DNA of 38,871 nucleotides from UBA2233 sp002347965 [NCBI: Nitrospirae bacterium UBA2233] (GTDB taxonomy: Bacteria > UBA2233): positions 1 through 38,871 of the forward strand of contig DDYN01000004.1 in the NCBI GenBank assembly GCA_002347965.1. Direction: 5' to 3'. How positions within the stretch are numbered: position 1 is the first letter of the stretch; each line of letters starts with the position of its first letter. Shown piece by piece: positions 28,489-36,317 of this stretch. The position numbers and the translations under genes are program-made. Under the pieces are notes generated by a model. The model saw only the letters and a program-made list of their open reading frames with translations, had not been told where the DNA came from and made no database searches.

Positions 28489-28549
28489 CCGACCTTTCTT
28501 CCCCTAACTCAAAGGCCTTTTAGCGGCCTACCCAAAAGAAGGCATGAAC

Positions 28550-28587
28550 GGCATTCATCCCGCGACCGAACCCGAGGGATGAATGCC
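28550..28587. repeat. Perfect 12-bp inverted repeat
   Basis: GGCATTCATCCC (28550-28561) and GGGATGAATGCC (28576-28587), with a 14-base loop, followed by GAGTGTTTTT on the plus strand. Likely a terminator for plus-strand transcription. Confidence 0.6.
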
Positions 28588-28601
28588 GAGTGTTTTTATG
28601 A

Positions 28602-28620
28602 CGCCCTGTAGGGCGCTTTT
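28602..28620 (+). terminator. Short GC-rich hairpin with T-run
   Basis: CGCCCT-GT-AGGGCG (28602-28615) followed by CTTTT. It sits just past the end of cydB, so it separates the convergent transcripts. Confidence 0.5.
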
Positions 28621-28626
28621 ACGAAT

Positions 28627-29655
28627 TCAATAGGCCTCGTCGTATCCGAGTTCCTCCTTGGAAACCTTGTGCCGGAACATGCTGTATACCCATATCTGGT
28701 AGGCAAGCACCACTGGAACAAAGATCACGGCGAGCGTGAACATGATTTGCAGAGTCAGGCGACTCGAAGAGGCGTTGTATGCCGTCAGGCTGAAGGCGGG
28801 GTTTAGGCTAGACGGGAGCATGTTCGGGAAAAGCCCGACGAAACCGAAAAATGTTGCTCCGACGATTGTTATGGCCGAAGAAAACCATGCCGTCCAGTAG
28901 TTCTTCATGGAAAGAAACAATTTTACCCCTAAAAGGGCCAGCACGGTGATCAGGATGAGTAGAAACAGCGGCGGATGGGTCGTGTAGTTGTCGTAGATCG
29001 GGGTGGTAAATTTCGAAGCGACCAGGAATACGACGGCGACGACAAGCAAAACCGGCCAGAGCCCGCTCGCGGTTCTTGCCGCGCGGTCGTGAAGGTCGCC
29101 ATCGCTTTTAATTGAGAGCCATACGGCACCATGGACGAGGAATAAAAGGAAAAATAGGGCGCCTCCCAGAATGCCGTAAGGGTTTAGCAGCGTAAGCAGC
29201 GTTCCGTGATAGACCCCCTTGTCGTCGATCGGGATGCCTTGAAAGATGTTGGCGAATGCGACGCCGAAGAGGAACGAGGGGACAATGCTGCCGATGAACA
29301 GGCAAAAATCCCACAGCTTCTTCCATCCGGGGCTGTCGATTTTGCCCCTGAATTCAAAAGAGACTCCCCTGATAATCAAAGCGAAGAGTATCAACATCAA
29401 TGCCGAGTACAGGGAGCTGAACATAACCGCGTACATCAGCGGGAAGGCGGCAAAGGTGACGCCGCCGGCCGTGATCAACCAGACCTCGTTTCCATCCCAC
29501 AAAGGACCGATCGAGTTGTACATGACCCTTTTTTCTTCATCATTCTTGCCCAAGAAAGGCAGAAGAGCTCCGATTCCCAGGTCGAACCCATCGGTAGCAA
29601 AATAAACAGCCCATAAGAGCACCCAAAGGAAGTACCAGATTGCTTGCAAGTCCAT
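28627..29655 (-). CDS. cydB: Cytochrome bd ubiquinol oxidase subunit II
   Basis: Inner-membrane subunit (342 aa) of the quinol:O2 oxidoreductase. The start MDLQAIWYFLWVLLWAVYFATDGFDLGIG is the standard CydB N-terminus (the TDGFDLG motif near residues 22-28). NSIGPLWDGNEVWLI follows and eight or so membrane helices are visible. ATG 29655 has GGGAGG upstream. It lies 83 bases after cydA, with no recognisable cydX in the downstream gap. It does not bind heme itself but stabilises the complex. Confidence 0.96.
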   Translation of the reverse strand: MDLQAIWYFLWVLLWAVYFATDGFDLGIGALLPFLGKNDEEKRVMYNSIGPLWDGNEVWLITAGGVTFAAFPLMYAVMFSSLYSALMLILFALIIRGVSFEFRGKIDSPGWKKLWDFCLFIGSIVPSFLFGVAFANIFQGIPIDDKGVYHGTLLTLLNPYGILGGALFFLLFLVHGAVWLSIKSDGDLHDRAARTASGLWPVLLVVAVVFLVASKFTTPIYDNYTTHPPLFLLILITVLALLGVKLFLSMKNYWTAWFSSAITIVGATFFGFVGLFPNMLPSSLNPAFSLTAYNASSSRLTLQIMFTLAVIFVPVVLAYQIWVYSMFRHKVSKEELGYDEAY

Positions 29656-29738
29656 TCTCGACCTCCCGTAAAACCTCTTAGACTGTCAAAAACGGTTTTC
29701 CACCGCCAAATCGTTCCTAAAAAACCGCTGGGATTTCG

Positions 29739-31043
29739 TCAATCCGCGGCCGGTCCTTTTATCGCTTTCTTGATGATCAGATAGAAGCCGATTGCGCCAA
29801 GAAGCCCGTACACGCAAATAAACCCTACGAGTGTCACCGCTACCTGTGAGGCGGCAATGGAGGAAACAGCATCTTTTGTTTTCATTAGCCCGTAAACGAT
29901 CCATGGTTGACGACCGACCTCGGCTACTGTCCATCCCAGCTCGGTTGCAATGTAGGGCAGTGGGGTGGAGTAAAGCATCAATTTCAAATACCATGGCGAT
30001 TCCAGCAGGCTGTTACGCTTGAGCCAGCCGATCAGCGTGACGAGCGCGAAATAGAATCCCAAGCCTACCATGGCCCTGAAGGCGAAATGGGTAATCAACA
30101 CCGGAGGTCTCTCATCTGCTGGAAAGTCTGCGAGCCCCTTCACCTCGGCGCTCATGTTATGGTATGCCAGCAGGCTTAACAATCCTGGGATAGGGCCGAT
30201 TTCAACCCTGTTTTTCCCGTTTGCATCGTCTGGAAGTGCAAAGAGGTAGATGGGGGCGTTCTTGGAGGTTTGCCAGTGCGACTCGAGCGCCGCGAGTTTG
30301 GTAGGCTGACTATGCGCTAGGTCTGCCCCGTGCATGTGTCCCTCTACGATCTCGGCAAACGAAAAGACAAGCCCGAGGACGAGCGCAATCCGGAACGACC
30401 TTGTGAAGAAATCAACATGCTGTTTTCTGATAAGGTGATAGGCGCTTATCCCCATCACAAAAAAGGCGCTAATAATGTATGAAGCAAAAAGTGTGTGCGT
30501 AAGCATCAGAATGGCAAAAGGGTTCAATGCCACTTGGGCGAAGTTCGCGAGTTCGGCCCGGCCATTCCGGATTACGTAGCCAACCGGATGCTGCATCCAT
30601 GCATTGGCGGTTAGAATCCAGACGGCCGACCCTGTAGCGGCGAAGGCAACCAGCCACATGACTATGGCGTGCGCTGTCTTGGAAATCTTTTTCCAGCCAA
30701 AAATCCACACCCCGAGTAAAATAGACTCTAAAAAAAAGAATCCCAAAGCTTCGATGGCAAGCAAGGAGCCGAAGATGTCTCCCATGAACATAGAATAGTT
30801 CGACCAGTTCGTCCCAAATTGAAACTCAAGCGTAAGCCCGGTAACGACTCCGATCGTAAAGTTGATCAGAAAAAGCTTCCCCCAAAATTTTGTCATTTTG
30901 AGGTATGTCTCGTCCCCCGACCGCACGTACTTTGTCTCCATGAAGGCAACCAGGATGGAGAGCCCCAACGTCAGCGGAACAAAAAGAAAGTGAAAGAACG
31001 TGGCCACGGCAAACTGCAGTCTCGAAAGCATCAATACGTCCAT
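29739..31043 (-). CDS. cydA: Cytochrome bd ubiquinol oxidase subunit I
   Basis: Heme-carrying subunit (434 aa) that oxidises quinol and reduces O2 with high affinity. His18 in FFHFLFVPLTLG is the heme b595/d ligand. FSFAEIVEGHMHG includes the conserved Glu pair and His region, and ATELGWTVAEVGRQPW is the family GW-E-E-GRQPW motif. At 434 aa, well short of the roughly 520 aa of the E. coli type, it has a short Q-loop. ATG 31043 with GGAGG is chosen. It should aid growth at low oxygen or respiratory defence. Confidence 0.96.
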   Translation of the reverse strand: MDVLMLSRLQFAVATFFHFLFVPLTLGLSILVAFMETKYVRSGDETYLKMTKFWGKLFLINFTIGVVTGLTLEFQFGTNWSNYSMFMGDIFGSLLAIEALGFFFLESILLGVWIFGWKKISKTAHAIVMWLVAFAATGSAVWILTANAWMQHPVGYVIRNGRAELANFAQVALNPFAILMLTHTLFASYIISAFFVMGISAYHLIRKQHVDFFTRSFRIALVLGLVFSFAEIVEGHMHGADLAHSQPTKLAALESHWQTSKNAPIYLFALPDDANGKNRVEIGPIPGLLSLLAYHNMSAEVKGLADFPADERPPVLITHFAFRAMVGLGFYFALVTLIGWLKRNSLLESPWYLKLMLYSTPLPYIATELGWTVAEVGRQPWIVYGLMKTKDAVSSIAASQVAVTLVGFICVYGLLGAIGFYLIIKKAIKGPAAD

Positions 31044-31372
31044 AGGCAACCTCCTTTTCGCGTTAGGTGTACGACCCGGCTGTACTACTCCTGTTTGCTC
31101 ATCCCGCTATTCCCTAAAGTTATAATTAAAGGTCCGTTCCGTCTTGAATCATATCCACTGGCATACGGGTATGTCAATGCATACAAGGCTCACAGCCCCC
31201 ACGTTTTTGGAGTATTCGGGCGCCATCGGTCGTCGTCCAGGCATGCTTGCCGTAGGGCATACCCGTGAAGGCGAGCTAGAGAGCAAGCGGGATGAATGCC
31301 TCGCCTATCGCTTGAGCCATGGCGAAAATGCCGGGGAGTAGGCCCTGCAAGCGTGGGGCCCGAAGCCCCAGC
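31044..31372. other. Intergenic region upstream of cydA
   Basis: About 330 bases. On the cydA strand TTATAA near 31116 could be a -10, but no good -35 was found. A plus-strand frame (31144-31341) has no SD or recognisable domain. Otherwise nothing I can support except the hairpin at the right end. Confidence 0.4.
31354..31370 (-). terminator. Hairpin after pckA
   Basis: TGGGGC (31354-31359) pairs with GCCCCA (31365-31370) around a five-base loop, reading GGGGCTTCGGGCCCC on the minus strand (tetraloop-like). It starts three bases past the pckA stop but has no U-run. Confidence 0.45.
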
Positions 31373-32974
31373 CTAGGCCAGGAGGTCGTCTGCTTCGATG
31401 CCGAGTTTCTTCGCCTGCTCCAGGAACCTTTGGAGCAGCACCTTGGCCTGGTTTTCGTACGCTTTAGGGTCAGGCCACGTGTTCTTCGGCATCAGGAGTG
31501 CTTCAGGGACGCCCTCTACGCGATCGGGAACCATGAGGCCGAACACCGGGTCTTTCTGAAAGCCGGCCTTTTCCAGCACCCCGCTTAGCGCGCCGCGGAT
31601 CATGGCCCGGGTATAGGGGATGGGAATTCGCTCCCCCACTCCGAAGGGCCCGTTTATCCAGCCGGTGTTTACCAGGTAGATGCTTGCTTCGTGTTGCTGA
31701 ATGCGCTCTTTGAACAGTTCTGCATAGCGCTTTGGTGCAAGCGGCAGGAAGGGTGCGCCAAAGCACGCGCTGAAGGTCGCTTGAGGTTCGCTGCCAATCC
31801 CTTTTTCTGTTCCCGCAACCTTGGCCGTGTAACCCAAAAGGAAGTGCGCCATCGCCTGCTCGGGGGTGAGTTTGGCGATCGGCGGCAAGACGCCGAAGGC
31901 GTCGCAGGTTAAAAGAAAGATGACCTTCGGGTGCCCCGCGACCGTGCCCTCGTAAGCGTTCGTGACGTAGCTCAAGGGGTATGCCGCCCTGGTGTTCTCG
32001 GTGAGGCTTGCATCGTTCAAGTCGAGCCTCCTGGTCTGCGTGTCGATCGAGACGTTCTCCAGAACCGTCCCGAAGCGTCGCGTGCAAGCGTAGATGACCG
32101 GCTCGGCCTGTTCGGAGAGGTTGATCGTCTTGGCGTAGCAGCCTCCTTCGATGTTGAAGACCCCCTCGTCGGCCCATCCGTGCTCGTCGTCTCCGATCAG
32201 CGCGCGCTCCGGGTCGGCCGAAAGCGAAGTCTTCCCCGTTCCCGAGAGCCCGAAAAACAGCGCCGTATCGCCCTCTTTGCCCACGTTGGCCGAGCAGTGC
32301 ATCGAAAGAATGCCCATCTGCGGGTATAAGAAATTGGCCACGCTGAACATCGCCTTCTTGATTTCGCCCGCATAGCTCGTGCCCCCGATCAATACAAGCC
32401 TCCTGGTGAAGTTCAGGATGACGAACACCTCCTGGCGGGTATGGTCTATCTCCGGGATCGCATGGAAGCGGGGGGCTTGGATGAGCGTCCAAGATGGCTT
32501 TTCTGGCAAGGTTTGGCCTGGCAAAAGCCTGATGAATAGGTTTCTGGCAAACAGGCTGTGCCAGGCGCCCTCTGTGATCACCCGGAGCGTTACCCGTGCC
32601 TTGGGATGCTGGCCGATCAAGCAATCCTGAACGAACAGATCCTTGCCTTGCAAATAGGCGAGCAGTCTCGTGTAGAGCCTCTCGAAGGCTTCGGGGGTAA
32701 AGGGCCGATTTACAGGCCCCCAGTTCACGAGCGAATCGGTCGTTTCGTCGTGGACGATGAACTTATCGTTAGGCGAGCGGCCCGTGTGGTGGCCTGTCCG
32801 GACAACCAGCGGGCCATGGTGCGCTATCAGGCCCTCGGAACGCCTGACGGCCTCTTCGTACAGCGCGCCCGTCGTTAAGTTCCAGTAGACGGCGTTGGCG
32901 TTGCGGATTCCTAGGGTATCAAAGTCTTCAAACAGCGTATGGAGCTCTCTTCCTACGCCTGCGACGATGTTCAT
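31373..32974 (-). CDS. pckA: ATP-dependent phosphoenolpyruvate carboxykinase
   Basis: 533-aa cytosolic enzyme converting oxaloacetate and ATP to PEP, CO2 and ADP (gluconeogenesis), or acting in the reverse direction under high CO2. The length is typical. Motifs are VRTGHHTGRSPNDKFIV, the kinase-1a P-loop GLSGTGKTSL (about residue 243), the kinase-2/metal site GDDEHGW, the oxaloacetate region NFTRRLVLIGGTSYAGEIKK, and GPFGVGERI. ATG 32974 has GGGAGGGAG. Single gene, ending at a hairpin. Confidence 0.97.
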   Translation of the reverse strand: MNIVAGVGRELHTLFEDFDTLGIRNANAVYWNLTTGALYEEAVRRSEGLIAHHGPLVVRTGHHTGRSPNDKFIVHDETTDSLVNWGPVNRPFTPEAFERLYTRLLAYLQGKDLFVQDCLIGQHPKARVTLRVITEGAWHSLFARNLFIRLLPGQTLPEKPSWTLIQAPRFHAIPEIDHTRQEVFVILNFTRRLVLIGGTSYAGEIKKAMFSVANFLYPQMGILSMHCSANVGKEGDTALFFGLSGTGKTSLSADPERALIGDDEHGWADEGVFNIEGGCYAKTINLSEQAEPVIYACTRRFGTVLENVSIDTQTRRLDLNDASLTENTRAAYPLSYVTNAYEGTVAGHPKVIFLLTCDAFGVLPPIAKLTPEQAMAHFLLGYTAKVAGTEKGIGSEPQATFSACFGAPFLPLAPKRYAELFKERIQQHEASIYLVNTGWINGPFGVGERIPIPYTRAMIRGALSGVLEKAGFQKDPVFGLMVPDRVEGVPEALLMPKNTWPDPKAYENQAKVLLQRFLEQAKKLGIEADDLLA

Positions 32975-33050
32975 GTCTCCCTCCCTGGACGTCCGTCGTT
33001 TTTATGCCTCTAACATAACACAGAGTGGCTTTTGGCAAGTACCAAAATCG

Positions 33051-33080
33051 GGGGATGGAGAATTTTGCACGTGGATCCCC
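33051..33080 (-). terminator. Terminator of the NlpC/P60 gene
   Basis: GGGGAT (33051-33056) and ATCCCC (33075-33080) form a stem. On the minus strand it is followed after a few bases by TTTT (33047-33044). Confidence 0.45.
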
Positions 33081-33123
33081 GCTCAAACGGCTAGCGTGGC
33101 AAGCGTCGCAGGCGGGGCCTGGC

Positions 33124-33624
33124 TTAATCCAGGTAGCGTCTTCCATCGATGAAGTAGAACTGCCAGTAAGGGTCGTTCAAGAGGCTAAGCGTAACGCCTT
33201 GAGAGCTGGATGCATGCACGAACACGTAATCGCCCAAGAAGATGCCGTTGTGTGTCGGCAAATCGGCGTTCTTGTAGCGGGTGAAAAAGAACAGGAATTT
33301 CTCCTTGCGCTTTTTCATCGCGAAGAATACGACGTCTCCGTACTTAAGGTCGTTCATTCTTTTGATGCCCTTACCGATCGTGTGCTGCTCTTTGGCCGTC
33401 CTCGGCAGCTCGATTCCCGCCCTGCCGTAGACCTGCTTGACGAACCCGGAGCAGTCGATCCCGCTAGCCGTGTTGCCCCCCCATCTGTAAGGGGCCTTGA
33501 GGTAGGTGTTGATCGCCTTGTAAAGCTTCATGTGGGCATCGGATGGCTTGGGAACACCGGCGCACCCAACCCCGAAAGCAAGTCCGATAAGTGCCGCAAA
33601 GAAGGACTTCGAGAGCCTTGGCAT
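33124..33624 (-). CDS. NlpC/P60-family lipoprotein endopeptidase
   Basis: 166-aa lipoprotein predicted to hydrolyse peptide cross-links in peptidoglycan. ATG 33624 (AAGGGG upstream) is preferred over the TTG at 33639. The signal ends with a lipobox-like GVGC. The papain-like catalytic Cys is in GIDCSGFVKQVY (about residue 57), and the catalytic His in THNGIFLGD or FVHASSSQG, the usual NlpC pattern. APYRWGGNTASG is the conserved lead-in. It diverges from the TolC operon. Confidence 0.92.
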   Translation of the reverse strand: MPRLSKSFFAALIGLAFGVGCAGVPKPSDAHMKLYKAINTYLKAPYRWGGNTASGIDCSGFVKQVYGRAGIELPRTAKEQHTIGKGIKRMNDLKYGDVVFFAMKKRKEKFLFFFTRYKNADLPTHNGIFLGDYVFVHASSSQGVTLSLLNDPYWQFYFIDGRRYLD

Positions 33625-33674
33625 TGGAAACCCCTTCAACCGTGGTTCCTTACGGTTCGTGCTTGAGGGCTAAT

Positions 33675-33701
33675 TTGGCATCGCATGAGTTGTGTTATAC
33701 T
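33675..33701 (+). promoter_or_regulatory. Promoter and leader of the efflux operon
   Basis: TTTGGC/TTGGCA (about 33674-33680) and TATACT (33696-33701) form a plausible sigma-70 promoter with a 15-16-base spacer. The leader of about 130 bases contains CTTGT-CTCG-ACAAG inside a larger AGGTCA/TGACCT pairing, possibly a structured 5' UTR. Confidence 0.45.
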
Positions 33702-33834
33702 ACTCCCCATGAAGTTTACCGTGCAAGGCAAGAGTGCTTAGGTCATCTTGTCTCGACAAGCGTTTCGTGATGTATGGCTGACCTTCTAGCGAAGGATGGC
33801 CTTCTTTCCTTGATTCACATCCAGGCCCTTGGGA

Positions 33835-35226
33835 ATGTTTCGAAAGTTTAGCTATTTTTTGTGCTTTGCCGGGGGCCTTCTTTCGTTCTTGGGCTTCCTT
33901 GGCGTTTCGTCCGCGCTTACCCTAAAAGAATCCCTCGTGCAGGCGCTAAAGACCTCCGAGGAGGTCACCGTCTCGCACGAAGAGGTGAAGCGTGCCAGGC
34001 TGGACCCTTACCGAGCGCTCACGACCGTCCTTCCTAAGGTCGATTATAACCTCGATTACCTCCACTCCAGGGTTGGGGCCGACCGCTCGGCCGCGGAGCG
34101 CGGCCAGACGCTCGGAGAGATTGGAGGGGCGTCCAACCACTCCTCGCAGGGCGAGATCCTTTTGACCGAGCGTTTGATCGACTTCAGCCTGCCCGTCCTT
34201 TTGGCACGTGCCAGGCATACGATCAAAGGCTCGTTGGCCGATCTTTTCTACGTTTCGCAAGAGTACCTCTTCCAGGTCGTGAGCGGCTACTACAACGTGC
34301 TTAAGTCCCAACGGATGGTCGAGATCAACGAGGAATTTTTAAAGCAGACAAAAGAGCACTTGGACGTCGCCAGGGTGAGGCTCGAGGTAGGCGAGGTTAT
34401 CAAAACGGACGTCTTGAGGGCGGAGGTGGATTACGCCACGGCCCAGCGGAACCTGATCCAGGCCGGCAACAACCTCGATTTGGCGCTCGAGAGCCTTGCG
34501 CGCTACCTTCACCTGCCCAAAGAAAGAATCCAGCCTGTTCGTCCCCTTACGGTTCTTAAGCCCCAGCTACCTCTCGATAAGATCCTTCAGATGACCTACC
34601 TGACAAGGTCCGACCTGAAAAGCTACGAAGAGGCCCTGTACTCGGCGCGCAACGACAAACAGCTCGTCTTTACGCGTTTTTTGCCCTACATGGACGTGCA
34701 GGCGAACTGGGCTACGTTCGGCAGCACGCCATACCCGCGCGAGCGCGACAACTGGAGCGTCTACGGCGTCGTCACCGTGCCCATCCTAGAAGGGGGGCTG
34801 AGGTTTGTGGACCTGCGCGATACGACCGCCTCGCTCATCCAGGCTACCCAGCGTTACCTGGCCTTGAAGCGCGACATTGATTATGCGGTGAAAGAGGCGT
34901 ACCTGAGCATCGTAACCCTCGAAAAGACGCTCGAAGCCTCAATGGCCGAGGTCGAGGCCTCCAGCTCGAACCTAGAGCTGATCAATGGGCAGTACAAGGT
35001 GGGCCTAGCCGACGCGATAGACGTTACCGACGCTCAGGCCGCTTATCTAAACGCCCAGATCAATCTGGCGAACGACACGTTCGATCACGAGGTTGCCGTT
35101 TATAACCTAAAGCGTATGATGGGGCTCAACCTGCTTAAAGCCGAATGGCAGCCCCCAAAAAACAGCGAGGCACTCTTCAGAAAATGGTACGAATATTTGA
35201 TCGCACTGGCTTCTTCCAGGGACTAA
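33835..35226 (+). CDS. TolC-family outer-membrane efflux protein
   Basis: 463-aa outer-membrane channel component of a tripartite efflux pump. A signal peptide (YFLCFAGGLLSFLGFLGVSSA) is followed by the repeated coiled-coil layout of the OEP family: LKESLVQALKTSEEVTVSHEE, LDVARVRLEVGEVIKTDVLRAEV and, in the second repeat, QYKVGLADAIDVTDAQAAY. ATG 33835 is chosen over the TTG at 33829, although neither has a strong SD. The stop overlaps the last proposed start of the adaptor gene, so the two are coupled. Confidence 0.92.
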   Translation: MFRKFSYFLCFAGGLLSFLGFLGVSSALTLKESLVQALKTSEEVTVSHEEVKRARLDPYRALTTVLPKVDYNLDYLHSRVGADRSAAERGQTLGEIGGASNHSSQGEILLTERLIDFSLPVLLARARHTIKGSLADLFYVSQEYLFQVVSGYYNVLKSQRMVEINEEFLKQTKEHLDVARVRLEVGEVIKTDVLRAEVDYATAQRNLIQAGNNLDLALESLARYLHLPKERIQPVRPLTVLKPQLPLDKILQMTYLTRSDLKSYEEALYSARNDKQLVFTRFLPYMDVQANWATFGSTPYPRERDNWSVYGVVTVPILEGGLRFVDLRDTTASLIQATQRYLALKRDIDYAVKEAYLSIVTLEKTLEASMAEVEASSSNLELINGQYKVGLADAIDVTDAQAAYLNAQINLANDTFDHEVAVYNLKRMMGLNLLKAEWQPPKNSEALFRKWYEYLIALASSRD

Positions 35227-36293
35227 TGCTCGCCTTTCTGGCGTTTTCTGTCCTTGCCTGCAAGGGAACAGAGCCAGACTCGAACGCCAAAGAGGTCGGC
35301 CAGAAGTCGGCCGATAGCTTTCCCGCAAAGGTAGCGATGGTTAAACCAAGGGAGCTTGAGCTTACCGTAAAGGCCATAGGTAGCCTTTTTGCAGATGAGG
35401 CCGTTCCGATCAAGGCCAGGGTCGAAGAGAGGGTTGAAGAGCTTTACGTCGAGGAAGGAAGCTACGTTGAGCAAGGAAAGCTGCTGTGCATCTTTTACGA
35501 CAAAAAGATCCAGCAAGAGCTTTTGAAGGCCAAGGCCGACGTTGCCGAATCGCTCGCCGATTTAGCAAACGCCAAGGTTACGCTCGCCAGAAAAGAAGCG
35601 CTCGTCAAAAAAGAGATGGTCTCCAAGCAAGACTACGACGACGCCAAGACAAGGGTGGAGCTTGCCGAAGCAAGGGTGGATCAAATGCGAGCGAGCTTAG
35701 GGCTTGCCGAGGAGCGCCTTAAAGATACCCGTATCCGCGCGCCCCTGCCTGGCTTTATTCAAGTACGCTACATCTCTCCCGGGCAGTACATGAAGGTAGC
35801 AGACGATTTGTTCCTGCTTTTAAAAACAGACCCGATCAAGCTCACCTTCACGATTCCGGAATCCGAAGTCTACAAAGTAAAGATCGGCCAAGTGGTGCGA
35901 ATGCGCACCCAAGCCTACCCAGGCGAGCTGTTCACGGGCGGGGTTTATTATATCGCCCCGGGTGCCGACCAGAGCTCGCGCATGGTCACGCTCAAGGCGT
36001 ACGTGCCAAACCCCGAGGCGCTCTTGAAGCCAGGGTTCTTTGCTGACGTAGAGGTCGTTGTAGGCAAGAAGGCAAACGCGATCTTCATCCCCGAGGGCGC
36101 GCTCACCTCGAGGCGGGGCAAGCCTGTCGTGTACGTGCTCGAGGGCGATACGGCCAGGGAGCGGGTCGTGGCGACGGGGGTCCGAGAAAGGGGGTTCGTC
36201 GAGATCCTCTCGGGGCTCAAGCAAGCCGAAAGGGTTATTACGGACGGCTCCGACGCCATCGAAGAGGGAATGAAGATCCGAGTGGTCTCCTAA
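35184..36293 (+). CDS. RND efflux periplasmic adaptor lipoprotein
   Basis: Membrane-fusion protein linking the RND pump to the TolC-like channel. The signal has a lipobox VLAC (LAFLAFSVLACKG). Barrel, lipoyl and hairpin domains are seen: VEERVEELYVEEGSYVEQGK (lipoyl half), an alpha-hairpin of KADVAESLADLANAKVTLA and KEMVSKQDYDDAK, DTRIRAPLPGFIQ (second lipoyl half), and FIPEGALTSR near the end. The start is ambiguous: ATG 35184 (basic n-region, overlaps tolC) or ATG 35226 (CAGGGA upstream, overlaps the TAA). The length is typical. Confidence 0.9.
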   Translation: MVRIFDRTGFFQGLMLAFLAFSVLACKGTEPDSNAKEVGQKSADSFPAKVAMVKPRELELTVKAIGSLFADEAVPIKARVEERVEELYVEEGSYVEQGKLLCIFYDKKIQQELLKAKADVAESLADLANAKVTLARKEALVKKEMVSKQDYDDAKTRVELAEARVDQMRASLGLAEERLKDTRIRAPLPGFIQVRYISPGQYMKVADDLFLLLKTDPIKLTFTIPESEVYKVKIGQVVRMRTQAYPGELFTGGVYYIAPGADQSSRMVTLKAYVPNPEALLKPGFFADVEVVVGKKANAIFIPEGALTSRRGKPVVYVLEGDTARERVVATGVRERGFVEILSGLKQAERVITDGSDAIEEGMKIRVVS

Positions 36294-36317
36294 AAGCGTC
36301 ACATAAGAGAGCAGCGA

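Noticed and set aside
31144-31341. 65-aa plus-strand ORF between cydA and pckA
   Set aside because: No SD, no recognisable domain, His/Met/Arg-rich composition typical of chance frames; it lies in the cydA promoter region.
31503-32624. 373-aa frame inside pckA on the same strand
   Set aside because: Shadow of pckA in another frame: Arg/Gly/His-rich with no domain, and pckA is full length.
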